From assembly GCA_009869945.1 (NCBI GenBank), contig WIXG01000607.1, forward strand, positions 1-32,960: DNA of 32,960 bases. The letters run 5' to 3'. Of this stretch, positions 19,754 through 32,960 are shown in pieces. The notes under the pieces are model-generated. The model saw only the letters and a list, made by a program, of their open reading frames with translations. It was not told the origin of the DNA and did no database searches. The first letter of the stretch is position 1. The number at the start of each line of letters is the position of its first letter. A program made the position numbers and the translations under genes. The stretch comes from Mesaphorura yosii (Eukaryota; Arthropoda; Collembola; Poduromorpha; Tullbergiidae).

Positions 19754-20470
19754 ATGGCAAAGAAGAAGAAACTTTCAGAACAACAGAAAAGAAAACATGA
19801 GAAGGCGAGGCAAAGAATCAAAAGAGCATATAGGAATCAAAGATATGAGAAAGCCAGGAATACTGCTACCCTAAAAATCCCGCAGTGACGCAAAAAGTAG
19901 TGCTAAATGCCAGGACTCCTGTAACCCGTAACCGGAAAAGAAAATGAGATCAAGCTACGTCGGGTCTTGCACGAAAGAGACAACGCAGGGCGCCGAAAAC
20001 CTTTGGTGACTTATTACAAGACTACACTACAGAAATTAAATGCGCACCGGAATTCATTTGCTCCTGTTGTGGAAGTTTGTGGTATGAGAATTCGACCACC
20101 AAAGTCACGAAGAAAGAACTTAAGGAGAAAGGCTGCTCCGCTGAAATCATCAAAATGATTTCAAATATTTCACAAAAACCGCACCGCTTCTGTCAAACGT
20201 GTAAAAGATCCGTCGCACGCAAGAAGGTTCCAAAAATGTGTTTACGAAATGGATTCGAATCGGTGCCAGGCGAGCTTGCAAATCTGTCACCATTGGAAGA
20301 ACGACTAGTGGCCTTTCGTCTACCCTTCATGCAGATTAAATTGCTGGGAAAAACAATCAATGCTGAAGGGAAACGTGGTTAACGTAGAGAACAACCTTGA
20401 CGTTAGCTCCAAGTGCCTTCCAAGAAAATTCGACGACACATCCACGAAAGAAGAGCTTCGAGTTCATAAA
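19754..20470 (+). mobile_element. Decayed Helitron-type N-terminal region (DUF6570-like)
   Basis: Three frame fragments line up in the order expected for the N-terminal part of animal Helitron Rep-helicase proteins. The first, 19754-19888, is a Lys/Arg-rich leader (MAKKKKLSEQQKRKHEKA). The second, about 19954-20382, has Cys pairs (FICSCCGSLW, CQTCKRSVARKKVPKMC) followed by NGFESVPGELANLSPLEERL and RLPFMQIKLLG. The third, 20363-20470 in another frame, has LKGNVVNVENNLDV and CLPRKFDDTSTKEEL. The block 'L-LEERL...R-PFMQI...KGNVVNV...LPR-FDD' is characteristic of this family as recalled. The HUH Rep nickase and helicase domains are absent, and at least two frame breaks and one stop interrupt it, so it is a non-autonomous relic. 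The left end sits ~30 bases after the LRR-like fragment. The right end abuts the exonuclease segment. No clear 5'-TC or 3'-CTRR terminus was located. Confidence 0.7.
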
Positions 20471-21659
20471 TGACAACGATAAATTCGCCGGCGTACTCAA
20501 CTATTTAAACAATGCGGAAACGATGGTTGTGGGGTTGGATTTTGAGTTTCACAAGAGACACTGATACAACGGTAATTAGGAGAGTATTGAAAATAAATTG
20601 CTATCTAAATAATTATGATTGTTTTTATTTTCAGGTATCGTTTCTTGGCGCAGTTGTCCACCTGGGACCACGTTTACATCTTTGATCCGTTAACACTTCA
20701 CGAAAGTATCAAATCTCAATTTAGCGTAAATATTCTCCAGAACGAAAATATTGTCAAGATCATGATTGGTTGTGACAATGATGTTCTGTTCTGCCAAACT
20801 AATTGGAATTCATATGCTATTGGTGTTCTCGATTTACAAGATCTGTACTATGTGTGGAAGGAAAAGAAACCGGAGGAATGCTTTCAAATTATGAAAAATG
20901 TGTTCATGTGAGTTAAAGAATCTCAAAAGTTTCAGGAATCGAATTCCCTAAAAGTCATTACAACTAATCTTCTGCTTGTGTTTGGCAGATACTACTTGCA
21001 ACAAAATAAGAAAAAGAACCAGAATATCGCGCATGAACTCATCAAGTCCCAATGGGCGTCCAACAGTCACATAGCTTTCTAAAAGCTGGTTGAAGGATTA
21101 TTTTGGGACCACAATGTACACGTGAATAAGGACGCACAGCACGCAGACTGGAGGATCAGACCATTAAATAAACTCATTAATTATGCCGCTGATGATGCGT
21201 TTTACCTATTACGGCGCTGAGAAATTATGAGACATAAGGTGAGGAATGGTTAAACAATCATGATTGTTTGTGTCAAAATCCTCACTGGACAAAAATTGAA
21301 AAGTGTGCCCGCTTCTAGATTTCACGTCCAGGAATCCGAATCCAATTTTGACTGAAAATGAGGCCCAACTGTGAAAGTATGAGGACATTATATGCCATAA
21401 TTGTTTCGGCAAGGGTCACCAAGGTTGGTCCTGCCCACATCCACATGGTCCTGCCGCGGTAAAAGTTTATTTACACGCACCCGAAAATGCTGAGAAAAGC
21501 GAGCCCAAAATTCACGACGCGCATGAAAGTGGGTTGAGAAAACGGGTATCCTTCCGCCACAATTTTTCGGGAGACTTGGAAGATCACCTCCAGCGATTCA
21601 AAAACCTAACAAAGAGCAATAATGCGCACTTTGCGCCATCGCGCCTGCCTTTTCTATAA
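20454..21659 (+). pseudogene. RRP6-like DEDD 3'-5' exonuclease with CCHC zinc knuckle, disrupted
   Basis: Likely derived from an RNase D/RRP6-type 3'-5' exoribonuclease. Putative exons: about 20454-20571, 20635-20907, 20989-about 21240, and one ending at 21659; the first two introns have canonical GT-AG sites in consistent phase. Motif I is VVGLDFEF (Asp, Glu); motif II is KIMIGCDNDVLF (Asp); motif III is YAADDAFYLL (Asp and Tyr), preceded by HADWRIRPL, a near-match to RRP6. A last ORF, 21375-21659, has no ATG and carries CHNCFGKGHQGWSC, an exact CX2CX4HX4C zinc knuckle. Damage: a one-base frameshift near 20547, TAA at 21080-21082, TGA at 21218-21220, TGA at 21372-21374. Intron retention argues against a processed copy. 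It may be a recent pseudogene, a captured gene fragment, or a live gene with assembly errors. The first exon starts where the Helitron-like frame ends. Confidence 0.65.
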
Positions 21660-22559
21660 TTTGCAGCAGTTGATCAGAATAAACTAAGCAATTTCAGTAC
21701 CAGTAATTATATATTATATTTAAATAATTATCATCTAAATAAAGCTGTCCTTTTACTTTGAAATTTAGCCGTTCGTATAATTTCTAATTTAGTATATAAT
21801 GCAATACATTATACGGAACTACATGGGTTTATTTGAATATTAGAATTCATTGATTATAACTAGAAGTAGTAAGAAATCTTATCTAGTTTCATGAATCAGG
21901 GGTCCTTAGGCGTATTCTTCCAGCTTCGAACAGATACAAGAAATACAGAGTTCGCATTTTGCATGCTGCAAATATAACGTGAAAATAATAAAGCTTAAAA
22001 TGTCTTCTTCAGCCGGCTCATTGTTGTTGAGTGAGTCTTACCACTTGAATAGGGTCGATTTATTGACTTGATGATGTCCCGTGTCATATTAATTAGCAAA
22101 TATCATAACTCATGTTAATTTGATGAGGAGGGAAAACCGTGATGCGTATTAAGTATTTACTTTACAGTTTAAAGAGTGAAGGATGTTGGTTCGGCATCTT
22201 TTTCGCGGATTGCACCCACTTGTAGTACGGCGCCTGTTTAGATTTACATCTTCAACAATCTGGTGACAATTTTTTGGCATTCAGCCATTCATCACGGCGC
22301 GGTTAAGATTCATTTCTTCACCACGACTTCCTGACCTTTGAGACCAAGTTCATTTAGCTTTAGCGACAGACTGGTTGAAAGATAAGCGAACCTTCTTCAC
22401 GTCTTTCCTTCAATTTCACTTTCAGTTTCAATTGACTGTGTGAACTTGAACAAACTCTTGCTGTAGCTTGCATGTGTTTCTTCCATCGGTAAAGTAAACT
22501 CCAGGCAATTTTTAGAATTTAAGGTCCAATCTTATGCCTTTATTTATTCCAGCAGCACA
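21660..22559. other. Intergenic interval upstream of the sulfatase gene
   Basis: AT-rich on the left, with several short ATTATAT/TTAAATAATT stretches near 21700-21850. No exon-like ORF or recognisable repeat family was seen. The last part presumably contains the sulfatase promoter and 5' UTR. Confidence 0.5.
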
Positions 22560-24832
22560 ATGTGTAACTTCCGGAATTTCTCGAAGTCTGTTGTGTCAGT
22601 GCTCTTCGCATGCTCGAGTTTCACTTTGGGTTACTGCAGCCAGTCTCTGCGTCCAAAACCGAATATAATTCTCATCATCGCGGATGATTTGGTGAGTAGT
22701 TGGAATGAACGTTGAGCTGACGCATGTCCGAATGGGGGACGGTCTCACATTTGAACCTTTCTTTGGAAGGGTTTCAACGACGTAAGCCTGCATGGATCCG
22801 ATCAGATTCCAACACCGAACATTGACGCGCTTGGGTACACCGGAATCATCTTGAATCAATATTACGTCTCCCCAATTTGTACGCCTTCGCGGAGTGCTCT
22901 CTTCAGTGGCAAACATCCGATTCATACAGGTGAAACTTCTCATGCTAATTGTATGAGAGTATGAGGAAACCATTCTGCGGTCGTGCCTCGTGAAGGTCTC
23001 ACGCCTTCTTCTCAATTGATACTCATCAGGATTGCAAAACAACGTGATTTACGGAGCGACTCCGTACGGGCTGTCATTGAGCGAAAAACTCCTACCTGAG
23101 TATTTAAAGGGGATCGGCTACGCGACACACCTCGTAGGAAAGTGGCATTTGGGCCACTTCAGTCGCAATTACACGCCAACGTACAGAGGATTCGATAGCT
23201 TCTACGGCCACTGGACAGGACACAAGGACTATTACGGTAAGGTTCCGACCTTAGGCCTGGACGCTCGTTCGGCTGAGTCGTTTCAAGATAATTTGATTGG
23301 CTGGTTATTGCGGTTATGTTTTTAAAGACAACACAGCCCAAGAACAAAATGTAAGGACGACAATTTACCAGTCAATGTTTGGAGCTGTAATTCAAAATTT
23401 CGAAATGACAGCCTCAAGCGTGGGGCTACGATATGAGACGAAACCTCGATGTGAGTTACGAGAATTTCGGAAAGTATACGACCGACGTGTACTCTGAGGA
23501 AGCGATCAAAGTGATCAATGCCCATGACCGAAGAAAGCCACTGTTCCTCACCGTTTCACACACCGCGGTTCATTCCGCCAACCCGTACGCGCTGCTGCAA
23601 GCACCGGAAGAGACAATTGCCAAGTTTTCTTACATTAAGGATTTGCAACGACGAAAATACGCGGGTACAGTCTCGTATATAATTGTGAATGGATAGAACA
23701 GTAAAAATGACTATGGATATTGTATCTCTGGTATAGCCATGGTCTCGAAAATGGATGATTCCGTTGGCGATGTGGTCGAAGCTCTCGCCAAAGCTCAACT
23801 CTTGGAGAACTCCATCATCATATTCACGTCAGACAACGGAGGCCCAGCTGCAGGCTTCAATGACAACGCCGCATCGAACTGGCCACTGCGCGGAGTTCGT
23901 CTCAGTGCTGTACATTCCATAGAAGAAACCTATCATTCTTATTGAACCTCTCATTAATGCAGGTGAAGAACACGCTTTGGGAAGGCGGCGTCAGAGCAGC
24001 TGGCTTCATTTGGAGCTCTTTGCTGCAGCAGACTTCAGTTGTCTCGAACCAGTTGATACACATTCAAGATTGGTTGCCCACTTTGCTCGGGGCAGTCGGC
24101 GAGGACACTTCAAAGATTGATGGCATTGACGGAGTCGATTTGTGGCAGGCGCTGAGCACTGGCGTGGAGTCTCCAAGAACGGATCTGCTGCACAATATTG
24201 ACGACATTTACGGCAACGAAGGAGTTCGACATGGAAACTGGAAACTTCTTCACGGTTGCCTTCATTTGTTTTCCCTAAAGCTCGCTACGCTGCGGCATTT
24301 CACTGATTCTTGTCGTTTGCATTTGCGAATTATAGGAACCACGTACGGTGGACGATGGGACTTCTGGTACGGCCCGTCCGGGCATGAGCCTGAGCACTCC
24401 GACTCAGATTCAAACGAGTTTCTGGCAGTTCCGGCATTAACAATGAGGGACGTTCTCTCTTCCAAAGCAGGTTTGGCGCTGGAACACATCGGGTATCGTC
24501 CTTTTGATAACGAGTCTCACCTTGAAACCTTGCGGAACGCGGCCAGAATTGTGTGCCATGAGCCACAGGCCAATTTCACAGCCTGCAGCCTCGTCAGCGG
24601 CGAGTACTGCCTCTTTAACATACTTCACGACCCCTGCGAGTATAATAATCTTGCGCTTGCCAAACCGGAACTCGTGGATTCGTTGAAGCAACTTCTGCTG
24701 CAGTACAGAGCAACTGCAGTGCCTCCACGAAACAAACCCAAGGACCCGAGAGGCCAGCCAAAGTTCTGGAATTACACCTGGACAAATTGGGTGGATTATT
24801 TAGAAGAAAACAATGACTCGACAACGTGTTAA
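22560..24832 (+). CDS. ARSB: Arylsulfatase B-like sulfatase
   Basis: Secreted or lysosomal sulfatase; family members release sulfate from glycosaminoglycans such as dermatan/chondroitin sulfate. Exons: 22560-22691, 22770-22929, 23030-23236, 23328-23350, 23412-23664, 23737-23894, 23963-24254, 24336-24832; 1722 nt, 573 residues, phases consistent. An N-terminal hydrophobic stretch ([16 protein letters not shown]) is a likely signal peptide. Catalytic features: metal-binding ADDLGFND (about 41-48); CTPSR with Cys81 as the formylglycine precursor; GKWHLG (Lys135, His137); SDNGG; and a [17 protein letters not shown] junction with the active-site Lys. [15 protein letters not shown] and LLHNIDD match ARSB rather than other sulfatases. 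Exon 4 is only 23 nt (DNTAQEQN). Two donors are weak (GTTCGT after 23894, GTTGCC after 24254). The latter intron (81 nt) has no stop and would add 27 residues if retained; splicing is preferred because it restores a [14 protein letters not shown] block. Confidence 0.92.
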
Positions 24833-24846
24833 AGTCAAAACCAAAG

Positions 24847-24852
24847 TTTATT
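24847..24852 (-). terminator. Poly(A) signal AATAAA of the CYFIP gene (minus strand)
   Basis: TTTATT on the plus strand gives AATAAA on the minus strand, 178 bases past the CYFIP stop. Cleavage 10-30 bases further would fall at or inside the end of the sulfatase coding region. Confidence 0.55.
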
Positions 24853-25029
24853 CAAAGTCTCAGTAATAATTGCTCCATGTAAGCGGATACTGTACAAGAA
24901 CATTTACAAAATCTTAAGAAACACACTCAGGCCAACAATAATTTAAATATAAAATTTAAGATGAAAACCTAAAAATCGAAGCTTATTTGCCAGTGAATGC
25001 ATTGTTAGTCCCAATATTGCAAAAAGTGT

Positions 25030-31256
<6,227 letters not shown>

Positions 31257-31690
31257 TTATTTGTTCACCAGGCGCGTCAGGAAATGCTTAGGTAACGAAT
31301 TATTGATATCTGTCACAATTCAGTCTTACTTCCATCCAGAAACCCTTGCAAAATGGATACGGATCTATCTGCCGGATGGGATTGAGCCGTTTATCTGTCA
31401 ATTGTTCGACTCATCTCACAAATGACACTTCACAATAAATTTCGTGTTCGTTCTGTCAAATAAAGTGATGTTTTCACTCCAGTCAGCTATCGGCACATCT
31501 CGCAAAACACTGAAAATTATATTTTCAGGGCCCCCGCCGGTGAAAATGAGTATTGCAATAATTTTTAGGCGAATACAATTACAAAATGCAAAACCAACTC
31601 ACTGATCAGTGTCTAACTTGTATTCTAGATTAAAACACAATCAAAACAACCGTATTCGTATAAAGCTTGACTTTGACTTATCCTCCCATT

Positions 31691-31710
31691 CATTGCATTG
31701 CATTGCATTG
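31691..31710. repeat. (CATTG)4 microsatellite
   Basis: Four perfect tandem copies of the pentamer CATTG, preceded by an imperfect CATT. Confidence 0.9.
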
Positions 31711-31970
31711 TGTACGTGTGAAGGATTGGCAAATACTCAATGGCTGGGAGTGTTGTACACTGCACTACGTTTTAGTATTTAAGATAGGTTTCATATAAGC
31801 CACAGACGGGTGATGCGGACTATAAAACCAGTGCGTGTGTCAAGGGAGCCAAGCCAAGAGAACGAGTGGAGTGCGAGAGAAAAGAGCTGATAGTGTGATT
31901 TAACCAAGCCCTTCGCCTCTGTTAATGAAAATAAATATTCTGCGTCCTGTCACTCGTCAGAACCGTTCAT
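31710..31970 (+). mobile_element. Possible solo-LTR-like segment
   Basis: A strong TATA box (TATAAAA, 31821-31827) is followed 103 bases later by AATAAA (31930-31935) and then a short GC-richer tail ending near ...CCGTTCA. This promoter-then-poly(A) spacing without a gene is typical of the U3-R-U5 part of an LTR. The bounds chosen (TGT... to ...TCA) are a guess, and no target-site duplication was found. An unannotated short noncoding transcript is the alternative. Confidence 0.25.
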
Positions 31971-32138
31971 AAAATGTTAAATTGCTCATCTCGCAGCCAT
32001 TTCAGAATTCTAGGCTTTATATTCGTATCCACCGAGTTTTTCTTAGTTCCAATGAACCCGAATGGCGTACTTGGCTTTGACTTGCATTCAATACAAATCT
32101 TCAACTTCAACTGACGATTGCATAACAATTAATTTGCA

Positions 32139-32144
32139 TTTATT
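32139..32144 (-). terminator. Poly(A) signal AATAAA for the right-end gene (minus strand)
   Basis: TTTATT on the plus strand, 50 bases past the stop codon of the 32194-32447 exon on the minus strand. Confidence 0.5.
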
Positions 32145-32193
32145 GCGAAAAATGACTTGAAATGTTTAAGCATACGGATCGCTCGCAACGTCG

Positions 32194-32447
32194 CTAATTT
32201 CTTGATGTCTTCTTCTCGAGAGGCTCGTCGTCATCAGGCTCCGTCCCCGTCGGGTCAGAGTCAGATTGGGTTCCTTTTTCCTTGCTTGCTGATGCTTCGT
32301 GTTTGCTGCTTTGACTGTCACTGGAGGATTTGGAAGTTTTTGAAGTGTTGCTACTCATGGTCGTATCACAGTTATCGCTGTTCTTTGCCTTCACAGCCTC
32401 TTTGACTCGTCTCAAGATTTCGCAATCTTCTGTATGCATTTGAGTAC
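32194..32447 (-). CDS. Terminal exon of an unidentified serine/acidic-rich protein (partial gene)
   Basis: A good acceptor (TTATTTTCACAG) opens a phase-1 exon of 83 codons ending in a stop. The start contains HTEDCEILRRVKEAVKAK, a probable amphipathic helix. The remainder is low-complexity Ser/Thr/Lys followed by an acidic stretch (TGTEPDDDEPLEKK), so it is probably disordered. The 5' exons would lie to the right, beyond the window. I do not recognise the family. A related-looking terminal exon lies upstream at 32671-32771. Confidence 0.5.
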
Positions 32448-32670
32448 CTGTGAAAATAATCGATCATGACTCACTGATGTAAGAAATTTGAAACTCACTG
32501 CGGAGGAAGTGGAAAATGTGTTCTTTGGTGTCAGTTCAGTTTTTATTTCGAGTATACTTTCTTTACGGCTTTTAAATAAAAAGGTGACCGTTTTTCTTCA
32601 GTTATTTCAAGTACCTTTGTACCGGTAATATTCGAATTATAAGTTATAAAATCTCTAGCTTCAACTATTG

Positions 32671-32771
32671 TCACCCGAATAGGGCGTCTTTGATTCGTTT
32701 TAATAAGCTGTCCGGCCTATCTTGGGTTTGCTGTGTTTTTGAAGAGGAAGAGTCTGAATCCGCTTTTGTAC
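32671..32771 (-). CDS. Second, shorter terminal exon-like ORF of the same unidentified gene
   Basis: The acceptor GTTTTTGTAG is followed by a phase-1 exon of 32 codons plus TGA. It starts TKADSDSSSSKTQQ and ends LLKRIKDALFG. It has the same intron phase and the same first bases (GTAC) as the 32194-32447 exon, and LLKRIKDAL resembles that exon's ILRRVKEAV. It could be an alternative terminal exon. A possible donor (GG|GTGACA) just before the stop is phase 2 and would not join the downstream exon in frame. Confidence 0.4.
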
Positions 32772-32814
32772 CTACAAAAACGGGACAAAATGGATATTTT
32801 AGAACCAGGGTGCG

Positions 32815-32953
32815 CTGATAATTATCCGATAAATATCCGGTAATTATCCGACCCCCTAATGTTAAGGGCTAGTCGGATAATTATCGATTGATAATTATCA
32901 TTGATAACTATCCGATAATTATCGGATTTTTTCGAAAAAATCATGATTTTTTC
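32815..32953. repeat. Cluster of AT-rich palindromes at the right edge
   Basis: Repeated variants of (T)CCGATAATTATCGG occur. They include CCGATAATTATCGG (32912-32925, perfect palindrome), then GATTTTTTCGAAAAAATC (32925-32942) and the overlapping GAAAAAATCATGATTTTTTC (32934-32953), both perfect palindromes. The cluster may continue past the edge. Confidence 0.8.
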
Positions 32954-32960
32954 ACACCCT

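Noticed and set aside
23237..23325. Read-through of sulfatase exon 3 into a longer ORF
   Set aside because: It would run to a stop and lose the conserved WGYDMRRN block; the GTAAGG donor at 23237 and the microexon give consistent phases.

Overview
The window looks like a compact, intron-rich animal genome, most likely a small-genome arthropod. It holds single-copy animal genes split into many exons by GT-AG introns mostly about 60-90 nt long, with little intergenic DNA. Exon models were built by hand from splice signals, phase continuity and recalled family sequences. Every exon join in the five main genes keeps frame. No database search was run.

Layout, left to right. Positions 1-8323 (-) hold the 5' part (30 exons, about 2036 codons) of cytoplasmic dynein-2 heavy chain; its 3' half lies beyond the left edge, and it seems to lack the usual N-terminal tail. 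Positions 8324-10016 are a divergent intergenic stretch with an old ~0.4 kb tandem duplication. Positions 10017-11933 (+) hold an FKBP59/FKBP4-type immunophilin. A gene-poor stretch follows to 14003. Positions 14004-17957 (-) hold CPSF6, with an unexplained exon-like ORF in its first intron. Positions 17958-21660 are the accessory part: weak ORFs, a possible leucine-rich-repeat C-terminus, a decayed Helitron-type N-terminal region, and directly abutting it a disrupted but intron-bearing RRP6-like 3'-5' exonuclease with a CCHC zinc knuckle. Positions 22560-24832 (+) hold an arylsulfatase B-like enzyme, convergent with the complete CYFIP/Sra-1 gene at 25030-31244 (-). The right end carries an LTR-like promoter/poly(A) signature, two similar terminal exons of an unidentified serine-rich gene (-), and a cluster of AT-rich palindromes.

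The main genes are housekeeping functions with no shared pathway: ciliary retrograde transport, HSP90 co-chaperone, mRNA 3'-end processing, lysosomal or secreted sulfatase, and WAVE actin regulation. The least ordinary part is the Helitron/exonuclease junction near 20460, where all acidic DEDD residues and the motif III tyrosine survive despite nonsense codons and frame breaks.
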